Below, piece after piece: positions 35,813 through 43,725 of a stretch of DNA of 44,890 bases. Both the position numbers and the translations under genes were made by a program. The DNA lies in NCBI GenBank assembly GCA_903884815.1, contig CAISGE010000004.1:69136-114025 (forward strand). Direction: 5' to 3'. This DNA is from Candidatus Omnitrophota bacterium. GTDB taxonomy: Bacteria; Omnitrophota; Omnitrophia; Omnitrophales; Aquincolibacteriaceae. The notes below the pieces were generated by a model. That model did no database searches and was not told where the DNA came from. It worked only from the letters and a program-made list of their open reading frames with translations. How positions within the stretch are numbered: position 1 is the first letter of the stretch; each line of letters starts with the position of its first letter.

Positions 35813-36877
35813 TTAAAGGATCACTTTCGCGAAATATTCACGAATACGGGCAGCACGACGGGCATCACGTTCCGTTGCGCCAAGCACCTTACCGGTCATC
35901 TTCTGAAGATGCGCCGGTTGGATCAAAAGAAAAAGCTGATTCAGGTCCGTGTGGCTCACCTGCCCTTCAAGAACCCCCACATCGATCCCTACCTGCACGA
36001 GCGACAAAAGCTGGATCGCCTCGGAGGAGGATATCATGCGGGCGGCCTTCAGCACCGCCAACGCCCGCCAAATCTGGTCTTCCATCTTGGATTTGCGTTT
36101 TTTCTTGAGATATTCCCGGGCTTCGCGTTCATGCGTGATGACCTGCCGGATCACACCCTCAAGATTTGAAATGATTTCTTCTTCCGGTTGCCCGAGCGTG
36201 ATCTGATTCGAGAACTGAAAAAAATTCCCGCTGGCCTCCGTCCCTTCACCGTAAAGACCGCGCACCGCAAGATTCAATTTCGAGAGAGCCTGCAGGACTT
36301 TATGGACCTGCTTGGTCAGAACCAGACTCGGGAGGTGGAGCATACACGAGGCCCGGAGACCGCTCCCCACATTCGTAGGACACGCGGTCAGATAACCCAG
36401 AGTGCCATCAAAAGCGAAATCCAGTTCCTTCTCAAGTTCGGTGTCAATCTCATCAGCGATCCTCCAAGTCTCGACAAGATTAAGACCTGACTGAAAGACT
36501 TGAAGCCGCAGATGGTCTTCCTCGATCACCATCAGGCTCACCATCTCGTCAGGCGTGATCACCACGGCGTTTTTTCCTTCTTCAAGATAAAGTTCGCGAC
36601 TGACGAGGTGCCGTTCCTGAAGGAATTGTCGGTCAAGCTCCGGAAGCGATGCCGACGAAATAAAGCAGGCCCTCTTCAAGAAATTCGAGTTCTTGACCGC
36701 TTCACGAACCTCCTGAATGATCGCGTCGCGCTGCTCAGGCGCGAGCCGGTTCAGAAAAGGATAAGCCGAGAGATTACGCGCCAGGCGCAACCGGGAACTG
36801 ACCACGACATCGCTCTCTGGCCCTGTGGCCTTGAGCCAATTCACCGGTTGATCTACAAAACAGTCAATTTCGCTCAT
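35813..36877 (-). CDS. mcsB: protein arginine kinase McsB
   Basis: A 354-residue phosphagen-kinase-fold enzyme that phosphorylates protein arginines, marking them for ClpCP. Conserved pieces: VVVSSRLRLARNL, 'CPTNVGSGLRASCMLHLPSL', and RGLYGEGTEASGNFFQFSNQ. Near the C-terminus RDARRA matches the RDxxRA phospho-arginine-binding allosteric pocket of bacterial McsB and is absent from ordinary creatine or arginine kinases, so the function is well supported. It starts inside mcsA (4-base overlap) and lies 139 bases before clpC. Confidence 0.95.
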   Translation of the reverse strand: MSEIDCFVDQPVNWLKATGPESDVVVSSRLRLARNLSAYPFLNRLAPEQRDAIIQEVREAVKNSNFLKRACFISSASLPELDRQFLQERHLVSRELYLEEGKNAVVITPDEMVSLMVIEEDHLRLQVFQSGLNLVETWRIADEIDTELEKELDFAFDGTLGYLTACPTNVGSGLRASCMLHLPSLVLTKQVHKVLQALSKLNLAVRGLYGEGTEASGNFFQFSNQITLGQPEEEIISNLEGVIRQVITHEREAREYLKKKRKSKMEDQIWRALAVLKAARMISSSEAIQLLSLVQVGIDVGVLEGQVSHTDLNQLFLLIQPAHLQKMTGKVLGATERDARRAARIREYFAKVIL

Positions 36878-37392
36878 TCGGAGGGCCTTTTCTTTTTTTT
36901 GATCTTTTCCAGAGCTTGCTGGATCTCATCCCTCAGCTGGGCCGCCTCCTCGAACGCTTCGGACTGAATGCTTTTCTTGAGCCTATCCTGGAGCTGGCGA
37001 AGGTCGTGAACGCTCCGCGTTTCCTTGGGGATTCGCGAGGGCTTTTTCCCGACATGCTCGTTGGAGCGTTGGACCTGTTTGATCACTGCCGCGAGGGGTT
37101 TCTGAAAGGAACTATAGCAACCGGCGCACCCAAGCCGGCCGTTCTTGGCGAAATCCACATAATTCATGCCGCACTCCTTGCAGAGAAGCGGCGTCTTTTT
37201 GCCCGAACCTCCCAGGGCTTTCTCGAGACCCGGGACACCCGCAAGAAGATCCCCGAAATTAAAATAAGTCTTGAACTCCGTCCCCTTCTCCTCGGCACAA
37301 GCTTCGCAAATATGCACCTCGGCCATCTGGCCGTTGAGGATCTCCGTAAGGTGAATACTGGCATCCTTGGTCCCGCAGACATTACAGATCAT
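36874..37392 (-). CDS. mcsA: McsA-like zinc-finger and UVR-motif activator of McsB
   Basis: A 172-residue protein. Two CxxC pairs occur in the N-terminus (MICNVCG and ICEACAEEKG) and two in the middle (LCKECGMNYVDF and GCAGC), matching zinc knuckles of McsA. The C-terminus carries a UVR motif ('QSEAFEEAAQLRDEIQQALE') as in ClpC and UvrB. In Firmicutes McsA activates McsB. Overlaps mcsB by 4 bases. Directly follows ilvE (27-base gap). Confidence 0.93.
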   Translation of the reverse strand: MICNVCGTKDASIHLTEILNGQMAEVHICEACAEEKGTEFKTYFNFGDLLAGVPGLEKALGGSGKKTPLLCKECGMNYVDFAKNGRLGCAGCYSSFQKPLAAVIKQVQRSNEHVGKKPSRIPKETRSVHDLRQLQDRLKKSIQSEAFEEAAQLRDEIQQALEKIKKKKRPSE

Positions 37393-37419
37393 AGTGGAAA
37401 ACTCCGGCTCCGCGAGCGG

Positions 37420-38325
37420 TTAAAGCGTGTAACGTTCGCCGTCTTTGCGGGTGAGCACCTGGAATTCCTTGAGGAGCAGATGGGTGATCTTCCCGGGCTT
37501 TCCCTCGCCGATCCCGCGTCCATCGAGCTTCACGACCGGAATAACCTCGGCCGCAGTTCCCGTGAGAAACACTTCGTTGGCGTTAAAAAGATCATGGCGC
37601 GTGAGGATCCGCTCCTCGAAGGGCAACTTGATCTTCTCCGCGATCTCGATAATGGCCTGTCGCGTGATCCCCTTCAGGGCTCCCAGATAAGTCGGCGGTG
37701 TCAGCAAAATATAATCTTTCACAAGACTGCCCTTACCGATCTTCTTGATCATGAAGATATTATCGCCGGTGCATTCCGCCACATACCCCTGATGATTGAG
37801 CATCAGCGCTTCCATGCATCCGCCGTTCTTCGCCTCAATTTTCGCCATAATGTTATTGAGATAGTTCAGGCTCTTGATGGAAGGATTCACAGCTTCCGGA
37901 AGATTCCGCACCGTCGGCACCGTGATGATCTCAAGTCCCTTTTGGTAGAGACTCTTAGGGTACAGCGTGATTTTGTCCGTGATGATAAAAACTGTGGCCT
38001 TTTTGCAAAGCCAAGGAGAGAGCCCCAGATCGCCCACACCGCGCGTGACCACAACTCGAATATAGGCATCCGTCAGCTGATTTCTCTTGAGCGTCTCGAT
38101 GATAGCCGCCTTCAAAGCCCTGACATCCAGAGGGATCGTCAGCATCAAAGTATGCGCGGATTCCCAAAGTCGCTTCAAATGTTCGTCCAGCTTAAAAACA
38201 AGCCCGCTGTAGGCGCGTATCCCTTCGAACACGCCGTCCCCGTAAAGAAGACCGTGATCAAAGATCGAGATCTTCGCTTCACTTTTCGGGTACCACTTGC
38301 CGTCGATATAAACTTGCAATTCCAT
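37420..38325 (-). CDS. ilvE: branched-chain amino acid aminotransferase
   Basis: A 301-residue class IV PLP aminotransferase. N-terminus 'FDHGLLYGDGVFEGIRAYSG', the PLP lysine in 'NPSIKSLNYLNNIMAKIEA', then 'MLNHQGYVAECTGDNIFMIK' and LTGTAAEVIPVVKLDGR. It makes valine, leucine and isoleucine or the reverse. Other class IV members (D-amino-acid transaminase, 4-amino-4-deoxychorismate lyase) are possible, but the Glu-Cys-Thr-Gly-Asp-Asn box and overall match favour IlvE. Its place between lolD and mcsA has no obvious functional reason. Confidence 0.92.
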   Translation of the reverse strand: MELQVYIDGKWYPKSEAKISIFDHGLLYGDGVFEGIRAYSGLVFKLDEHLKRLWESAHTLMLTIPLDVRALKAAIIETLKRNQLTDAYIRVVVTRGVGDLGLSPWLCKKATVFIITDKITLYPKSLYQKGLEIITVPTVRNLPEAVNPSIKSLNYLNNIMAKIEAKNGGCMEALMLNHQGYVAECTGDNIFMIKKIGKGSLVKDYILLTPPTYLGALKGITRQAIIEIAEKIKLPFEERILTRHDLFNANEVFLTGTAAEVIPVVKLDGRGIGEGKPGKITHLLLKEFQVLTRKDGERYTL

Positions 38326-38348
38326 TTTGCTCTCCTGGTTACTTGCGA

Positions 38349-39083
38349 TTATAAGACCGGTTTATTATTAATGATCGTGTCAGGCGCCGGAACCTTTGAC
38401 TGCCCCTGCAAAAGAACCCCGTCCTGAAGGCGGTACGAGCGAAGGTACCGCGCCGCCATTTCCTCGTCATGCGTTACGATCAGAAAGGCCTGACCTTCCT
38501 GCTGATTCAATTCATTCATAAGCGCCATCACCTGCCCGGCCGTCTCGGGGTCCAGATTCCCGGTGGGTTCGTCGCAAAGCACCACGGCGGGACGGTTCAC
38601 GAGGGCCCGTGCAATCGCCACGCGCTGTTGCTCTCCGCCCGAAAGTTCCGAAGGATAATGCGTCCTCCGGTTCCAGAGACGCACTCGCTTCAGCACTTCC
38701 TTAACCCACGGCTTGTTCGGCTTTTTCGCGATAAGTGTCGGCAAAAGCACATTCTCATAGACCGTCAACTCCGGCAGCAAGTGATAGAACTGAAAAACAA
38801 AACCGACCTGATGACTGCGCAACCGGCCCAGTTCCTTTTCGGACATCTCCGTCATGTCCTTCCCTTCAAAGAAGATCTTCCCGTCCGTCGCACGGTCGAG
38901 ACCCCCGAGGATATGGAGCAACGTCGATTTCCCGCAGCCGGATTTTCCGGTGATAAAAACCATTTCCCCTGAACGGACGATCAATTGGACGGAGCGCAGA
39001 ATCTCAAGCGTCCCGGCCGGCGTTTCATATTCCTTGCGCACATCGAACGCGCTGAGGAGCGGCACTTCCACGATATTACTCAT
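38349..39083 (-). CDS. lolD: lipoprotein-releasing ABC transporter ATPase LolD
   Basis: A 244-residue ABC ATPase. Walker [19 protein letters not shown], signature [19 protein letters not shown], Walker [16 protein letters not shown]. This is the MacB/LolD/FtsE branch; the partner gene lolC overlaps it by 8 bases. The LolCDE complex extracts outer-membrane lipoproteins from the inner membrane, which implies a diderm cell. The last ~15 residues are a non-conserved tail. Confidence 0.95.
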   Translation of the reverse strand: MSNIVEVPLLSAFDVRKEYETPAGTLEILRSVQLIVRSGEMVFITGKSGCGKSTLLHILGGLDRATDGKIFFEGKDMTEMSEKELGRLRSHQVGFVFQFYHLLPELTVYENVLLPTLIAKKPNKPWVKEVLKRVRLWNRRTHYPSELSGGEQQRVAIARALVNRPAVVLCDEPTGNLDPETAGQVMALMNELNQQEGQAFLIVTHDEEMAARYLRSYRLQDGVLLQGQSKVPAPDTIINNKPVL

Positions 39084-40383
39084 AGCGGAGCGCCTCCACG
39101 GGGTTCAGGTTAGCCGCGCGATGCGCAGGATAAAACCCGGCAACGATCGCGACGAGCAACGCGAATCCGACGATCGTCACCACATCCGGCACATGCACCT
39201 CAGAGGGGATCCTGTCAAAAAGATAAATATCGCTTGGAAAAACATCCAATCCCGTGGTTTTCTTGAGAAAATCCGCCACGGGGTTCAAATTGTAAGCAAG
39301 CAAAAGCCCCATCACCGCCCCAAGCATGATACCGAGCGAGCCGATGCTGAACCCCTCCATGACAAAGATCTTGCGGATACTCATGCGCGTCGCGCCGAGC
39401 GCCCGGAGTATGCCGATATCCTTTGTCTTTTCCATCACCACCATGGTCAAAGTCGAAATGATGTTGAAAGCCGCAACGAGAATGATCAGCCCCAAGAGAA
39501 TGGTCATCACGCTCTTTTCAACTTTGAGCGCCTGAAAGAAATTCTGATTCATGTCATACCAGGAACGGAAAAAATACTGGCTCGAAAAATCGCCTGCGAT
39601 GACCCACTTCCATTTCTCCGCGTCATCTACGTTTTGAAAACGCATACTGATCCCCGTCACCTTGGTCCCCATCTGATAGACCTTCTGGGCCTGTTCAATA
39701 TTCACAAGAGCGAGGGTGGAATCAAAATCATTCATGCCCACACGATAAATGCCGCGAACCAGAAAAGACCAGGTCCTCACATGCATCGGGAGCGGAACAA
39801 ACGGATTCTCCGGTTCCGGGATCGGCGTGATCAGGTTGATCACATCCCCCACCTGGGCGTTAAGTGACGCCGCCAAATTCTCACCGATAATGATGCTGCC
39901 TTGTCGCGTCTCGATCTTTTTCTTGAAGAACAAGAGAAACCTTTTGCGTTCGACCTGCACAGAATCTGAAAAGTTCAAAGTCCCGGACACAAGACTCTTT
40001 TGAAAGAGACTCAGGTCCTCGCTCGCGGCATCGATCCCCTTCACCAAAACACCGCTCGCATTCTTCGTACTCCGAAGAATCGCCTGCCCCTCAACAAAGG
40101 GTGCCAGTGAGACAATGCCAGGTATATTATGCTGCCGGATCATCGCTATATCGCGGTCCACATTCTCGATCCCATCTACTTTTTCGATCCGAAGGTGGGG
40201 CTGCACGCCAACGATCTTCGCCTTGAGCTCCCGGTCAAAACCGCTCATCACCGCAAGCACGACGATAAGCGCCATCACCCCGATCGCCACCCCGCTGACC
40301 GAGATCATGGAAATAAGAGAAATGAAGCCCGTCTTGCGACGGCGCGTCAAATGGCGCATTGCGATAAATGTCTCGAATCCCAT
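39076..40383 (-). CDS. lolC: lipoprotein-releasing permease LolC/LolE
   Basis: A 435-residue permease. A first membrane helix (about 20-48, 'ISMISVSGVAIGVMALIVVL') is followed by a large periplasmic domain, then three helices in the FtsX-like C-terminal part ('SVMTILLGLIILVAAFNIIS', 'SIGSLGIMLGAVMGLLLAYN', 'VVTIVGFALLVAIVAGFYPA'). The conserved KTKDIGILRALGATRMSI coupling box is present. It serves as both LolC and LolE if a single permease forms a homodimer; no second permease is seen. 8-base overlap with lolD. Confidence 0.94.
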   Translation of the reverse strand: MGFETFIAMRHLTRRRKTGFISLISMISVSGVAIGVMALIVVLAVMSGFDRELKAKIVGVQPHLRIEKVDGIENVDRDIAMIRQHNIPGIVSLAPFVEGQAILRSTKNASGVLVKGIDAASEDLSLFQKSLVSGTLNFSDSVQVERKRFLLFFKKKIETRQGSIIIGENLAASLNAQVGDVINLITPIPEPENPFVPLPMHVRTWSFLVRGIYRVGMNDFDSTLALVNIEQAQKVYQMGTKVTGISMRFQNVDDAEKWKWVIAGDFSSQYFFRSWYDMNQNFFQALKVEKSVMTILLGLIILVAAFNIISTLTMVVMEKTKDIGILRALGATRMSIRKIFVMEGFSIGSLGIMLGAVMGLLLAYNLNPVADFLKKTTGLDVFPSDIYLFDRIPSEVHVPDVVTIVGFALLVAIVAGFYPAHRAANLNPVEALRYE

Positions 40384-40403
40384 AAGCTCCTTTCACCTTC
40401 CGT

Positions 40404-40437
40404 ACACACCGGGTGTGGCGCGCCACACCCGGTGTGT
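40404..40437. repeat. perfect 34-bp palindrome between lysS and lolC
   Basis: ACACACCGGGTGTGGCG is followed immediately by its exact reverse complement, giving a 34-bp palindrome centred between 40420 and 40421. In RNA it would form a very stable stem. It lies in the 61-base gap of the operon, after the lysS stop. No T-run follows on the minus strand, so it is not a simple intrinsic terminator; it may protect or divide the mRNA, or be a repetitive palindromic element. Confidence 0.85.
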
Positions 40438-40444
40438 CCAGGGT

Positions 40445-41833
40445 TCATTCGATAGCTTCAGTTTTCTTTTCAGGTTTCAGCTGAGGAAATAAGATCACGT
40501 CACGGATCGAAGCCTGATTCGTCAAAAGCATCACGAGCCGGTCGATCCCGATACCGAGTCCCCCGGCCGGCGGCATTCCGTACTCTAGTGCCATCAGGAA
40601 GTCTTCATCGACCTCTTTCGCCTCTCCGATAAGCTCTTTTTGCTCCATCAAGCGCTGGCGCTGGATCACAGGATCATTCAATTCCGAAAAAGCGTTCGCG
40701 ATCTCCATCTTCGCCACGAAAAGCTCGAAGCGATAAACCAGCTCCGGGTCATCCACCTTGGCCTTGGCCAAAGGCGTCATCACCGTCGGATAATCGATCA
40801 CGAACACGGGATCCCAGAAATCTTTTTCGACCTTCTCGCCGAAGATCTCGTTTAGGATATCGATATCTTCCATATCTTTGTCAAAATCAATATGCAGCTG
40901 CTTGGCAGCCTCCCGGATATTCGCCTTGCGGAAATCAATACCGGTCGCTTCCTGCAAGGCGCCGTAAAAAGAAATGCGTTTCCAGGGCCGCTTAAAGTTA
41001 AGCATCCTCTCCCCATAAGGGATCTCGTCTTTCCCGTAAAGCATGATGACGAGGTGATGCGTCATTTCTTCCGTGATATTCATCATGTCCTCGTAATCCG
41101 CGTAGGCCTGATAAAGCTCCATCATCGTAAATTCCGGATTATGGCGAACCGAGATCCCTTCGTTGCGGAAATTGCGGTTGATCTCATAGACTTTTTCAAA
41201 GCCGCCCACGAGAAGCCTCTTGAGATACAGTTCCGGCGCCACGCGAAGAAAGAGATCGGTGTGAAGCGTGTGGTGATGCGTCACAAAAGGCTTCGCCCGC
41301 GCCCCACCGGCCAGAGGCTGCATCATCGGCGTTTCCACTTCCATGAATTCTCGCTGATCGAGAAAGGAGCGAATCTCGCGAATAATGCGGCTTCGCGCTT
41401 TAAAAGTCGCCCGAACCTCATCGTTGGAGATCAAGTCCACATAGCGATGGCGGTAGCGGGTCTCCACATCCTTAAGCCCATGCCATTTTTCCGGCAGCGT
41501 GCGAACGATCTTGGAAAGTATCTCGTACTTTTCCACTTTGATCGTCGGCTCTCCGGTCTTGGAGTGAAAAAGCTCTCCCTCGAGACCAAGGATATCCCCC
41601 AGAGCAAGGCTCGTAAAAGTCTTATACCCCTCTTCCCCGACAATGTCCTTTTTGACATAGATCTGCATCCGAGCGCCTTCATCTTTCAAGTCCGCGAACG
41701 CGCTCTTCCCCATGTCCCGGCGCGTCATCAGCCGACCCGCCACCCGAACCTTGCGGCCTTCCTGAAAATTCGCGCGGATCTCCACGAGAGAATCCTTTGG
41801 AAGAAACCTGTGTCCGTAATCCGATGTGCCCAT
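40445..41833 (-). CDS. lysS: lysyl-tRNA synthetase (class II)
   Basis: A 462-residue class II synthetase. The N-terminal OB domain has 'VRVAGRLMTRRDMGKSAFAD', motif 2 is 'RNFRNEGISVRHNPEFTMME', and motif 3 'GGLGIGIDRLVMLLTNQ'. Shorter than E. coli LysS (505) but complete in all motifs. First gene of the operon reaching clpC; SD AAGGA lies about 11-15 bases ahead of ATG 41833. A near-consensus promoter lies at 41887-41915. Confidence 0.96.
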   Translation of the reverse strand: MGTSDYGHRFLPKDSLVEIRANFQEGRKVRVAGRLMTRRDMGKSAFADLKDEGARMQIYVKKDIVGEEGYKTFTSLALGDILGLEGELFHSKTGEPTIKVEKYEILSKIVRTLPEKWHGLKDVETRYRHRYVDLISNDEVRATFKARSRIIREIRSFLDQREFMEVETPMMQPLAGGARAKPFVTHHHTLHTDLFLRVAPELYLKRLLVGGFEKVYEINRNFRNEGISVRHNPEFTMMELYQAYADYEDMMNITEEMTHHLVIMLYGKDEIPYGERMLNFKRPWKRISFYGALQEATGIDFRKANIREAAKQLHIDFDKDMEDIDILNEIFGEKVEKDFWDPVFVIDYPTVMTPLAKAKVDDPELVYRFELFVAKMEIANAFSELNDPVIQRQRLMEQKELIGEAKEVDEDFLMALEYGMPPAGGLGIGIDRLVMLLTNQASIRDVILFPQLKPEKKTEAIE

Positions 41834-41886
41834 TTAAATTTATCCTTATTCCTTGAAGTGGAATGATTTAAGACGATTAGGTCGTG

Positions 41887-41915
41887 ATTATATGCCAGAT
41901 GTCTGGCAGGGTCAA
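41887..41915 (-). promoter_or_regulatory. near-consensus sigma70 promoter of the lysS operon
   Basis: On the minus strand TTGACC (41910-41915), a 17-base spacer and a perfect TATAAT (41887-41892). The predicted mRNA start is near 41880, about 47 bases before lysS. This is the best-matching promoter in the window. Its spacer contains an inverted repeat (see next entry). Confidence 0.75.
41893..41908. promoter_or_regulatory. inverted repeat filling the lysS promoter spacer (putative operator)
   Basis: TGCCAGA-TG-TCTGGCA: two 7-base arms around a 2-base centre, located exactly between the -35 and -10 elements. A dimeric repressor bound here would block RNA polymerase. The binding protein is unknown. 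Coincidence is possible, but a 7-base perfect repeat placed exactly in a 17-base spacer is unlikely by chance. Confidence 0.5.
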
Positions 41916-41987
41916 TCAACGTCAAAAAGGCACGGAAACGAAAGCTGGAAGGAAAGGACCGTCATCGAAGCGATTGTGAAACGCAGA

Positions 41988-42560
41988 CTATTTCTTGAGG
42001 TTGTATTCAACGTACATGGACAACACTTCCTGAAACTTCACAGGCGCCGGAATGCCGAAATAACGACCGATGATCGCGTGACTCATCTCGTGACCGATAA
42101 TGCCGGCCTGAAAAGCTTCCGCTGAAACATAGATCGAATTGAGATCATACACATAAAAGGATCGCCGCCCCCCGAGACTCGTTCCAAAAAGGCGATTATA
42201 TGCCGCCTCCAAATCAGCGACAGTAGCACAAATTTTAATATCCATTTTCATGCTGTAAATATGCATATCCAGAATATTGGAGACTTGGAGAAAGAGCGCG
42301 TCCAGCATCCGGGCGAGCATATCCGCGTCGGAATCTTGGGACTTTCCCCGCCGCCCCGCAAGGATCTCCGTTGAGGGCCGGATGTTAAGCTGCTGAGCGA
42401 GACTTGCGGCATCAAATTCTGAAGCGCCATACACGCTGACATATTTGCCTTCGATCTTCTTTTGAAAACCCAACCCGTCATCCGCGGCAAACGCGCGGGA
42501 GGCGGTCAAGATCAAAACCACGCCGAGGAGGTAGCTGAGTAAAAGTCTTATTTTCGACAT
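41988..42560 (-). CDS. secreted HExxH metallopeptidase-like protein
   Basis: A 190-residue secreted protein. The signal peptide is clear, with probable cleavage after 'SRAFA' at residue 25. The zinc motif HEMSH (157-161) in 'IIGHEMSHAIIGRYF' is followed by a possible third ligand E178 in KFQEVLSMY, a gluzincin-like layout; the size is very small for a peptidase. The exact family is not recognised. It is last of three genes with 1- and 2-base gaps, after a HAMP membrane protein and a SurA-N-like lipoprotein. A shared envelope role is likely, its nature unknown. Confidence 0.75.
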   Translation of the reverse strand: MSKIRLLLSYLLGVVLILTASRAFAADDGLGFQKKIEGKYVSVYGASEFDAASLAQQLNIRPSTEILAGRRGKSQDSDADMLARMLDALFLQVSNILDMHIYSMKMDIKICATVADLEAAYNRLFGTSLGGRRSFYVYDLNSIYVSAEAFQAGIIGHEMSHAIIGRYFGIPAPVKFQEVLSMYVEYNLKK

Positions 42561-42562
42561 TG

Positions 42563-43102
42563 TTAGAATTTAAAACTGTGCAATGCCCTATCGACTTCGC
42601 TGACCGATCTTTTGATTTCAGTCAGATCCTTCGTCTCCAGAACACCCTTCAGTTCTTTAAGCTTGAGGTCCGTGTGGCTGAGTTTCTTCCGAACCTGATC
42701 GATCATTCCGTCAAGCGCCCCCGCCACATCCTTCAACGAATCTTTGGGACGCACCTTGCAGCCCATCGAGAAGTCCCCCTCCCCGAGCGCGTTCAGGATC
42801 TTCTTGAAACGATAGCTGGGCCCGGCGATCCCGTGGGAAACAAAAAGCGTGATCGCGATAGTCGCGAGACCCACGACCACGGTTGAAACGATCAGGGTTT
42901 GCAAGAGCAGCGGATAAATAAAATCGGCGGTTGTCTGAACGACCACGCGCAGATTCACGAAAGAGACGGTCGTCTCCTTACCCGCCAGGACGTAGATCAG
43001 AGCCATAAAGAAAGTGCCCGTGACCACCACCAGGAGACAGAACCTCAGGATAAAATCCGTCTGAAATTTCTTATCGATAAAAAAGTTCTTCCGTTGTTCC
43101 AT
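42563..43102 (-). CDS. two-helix membrane protein with HAMP domain, no output domain
   Basis: A 179-residue inner-membrane protein. Two helices (about 18-40 and 62-86) flank a short periplasmic loop, followed by a HAMP-like segment ('SHGIAGPSYRFKKILNALGE...' to about 140) and a charged coiled-coil end. No kinase, cyclase or chemotaxis output is present. ATG 43102 is chosen because GAGAGGAG lies 8 bases upstream and it sits one base past the preceding stop; starts further upstream lie inside that gene. It may transmit a signal through a partner or act as a membrane scaffold. Function unknown. Confidence 0.75.
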   Translation of the reverse strand: MEQRKNFFIDKKFQTDFILRFCLLVVVTGTFFMALIYVLAGKETTVSFVNLRVVVQTTADFIYPLLLQTLIVSTVVVGLATIAITLFVSHGIAGPSYRFKKILNALGEGDFSMGCKVRPKDSLKDVAGALDGMIDQVRKKLSHTDLKLKELKGVLETKDLTEIKRSVSEVDRALHSFKF

Positions 43103-43103
43103 G

Positions 43104-43604
43104 TTAGCGGCTCCTCTCTTGGGCTGCGGGGTTGGCCGGAACACTACGCTGCAAGGTGATCGTCGCATTTTTCCGGAGATCGCTCATCCAATCGCTCATG
43201 CTCTTTGCCTCCTCAACTCTCCGGGCCGCCCAGTCGGTCGTGTTGATCTGTGAATCGATCTCCCTTGTTTTCCGGTCCAAAGCGACTTTGAGAAGCGACT
43301 GTTCCCAGAATTTTTCGATGGATTTCAGAAAAACTTTTCCCTTATCCAGGCCTTGGGCCTGAGCGTATTGGAGTATCAGCTTGCGGTCGATAAGAGCATT
43401 CAGGAAATTCTCGCGGGATTCCGGCGTATCGCTGTCGCCATAAGTCGACGCCCTGAACTCACTCTCAAACTCGTCGCGTGAGACGCTGTAACTATTGATC
43501 GTCACAACGGCATCTTTGTCCGCAAAAGCGCCAGGTTTCTGACCGCAACCACTCGCGAACAGCAAAATTGCCAACCCTAAAGATGCGAATCTTCTACCTT
43601 TCAT
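43104..43604 (-). CDS. SurA-N-like lipoprotein (periplasmic chaperone-like)
   Basis: A 166-residue lipoprotein: signal peptide with lipobox ASGC (C20). The body reads 'VVTINSYSVSRDEFESEFRA' and 'ESRENFLNALIDRKLILQYA', the N-terminal domain of SurA/PrsA-type chaperones (often annotated SurA_N). The parvulin-type prolyl isomerase domain that normally follows is missing, so it is a chaperone-like core only. Strong SD GGAGG precedes the ATG at 43604. It leads the three-gene run and follows the MBG surface protein gene by 121 bases; a role in surface-protein export is a guess. Confidence 0.8.
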   Translation of the reverse strand: MKGRRFASLGLAILLFASGCGQKPGAFADKDAVVTINSYSVSRDEFESEFRASTYGDSDTPESRENFLNALIDRKLILQYAQAQGLDKGKVFLKSIEKFWEQSLLKVALDRKTREIDSQINTTDWAARRVEEAKSMSDWMSDLRKNATITLQRSVPANPAAQERSR

Positions 43605-43686
43605 AGGAACCTCCTGAATGTCAGAAATGATCGCTCTGAATATAAAACCGTACGGGAATTATGGCGCACTGAGAGTAGCATTACAC

Positions 43687-43716
43687 AAAAATATTAGCAG
43701 AGCAAGCAATTCGCTC
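43687..43716 (-). terminator. weak candidate terminator after the MBG protein gene
   Basis: After the MBG gene's stop at 43726, GAGC...GCTC (43700-43716) could form a short stem, followed about 6 bases later by ATATTTTT on the minus strand. The stem is only four base pairs, so the call is weak. The rest of the 121-base gap should also hold the promoter of the lipoprotein gene, which I could not fix. Confidence 0.25.
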
Positions 43717-43725
43717 AGGGAGGAA

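Noticed and set aside
36916..38427. Open frame of 503 codons on the plus strand across mcsA and ilvE
   Set aside because: It covers two recognised minus-strand genes and gaps between them, with no promoter or ribosome binding site.
41834..41880. T-box or other riboswitch in the lysS leader
   Set aside because: The predicted leader is only about 47 bases and has no specifier-loop or T-box motif.
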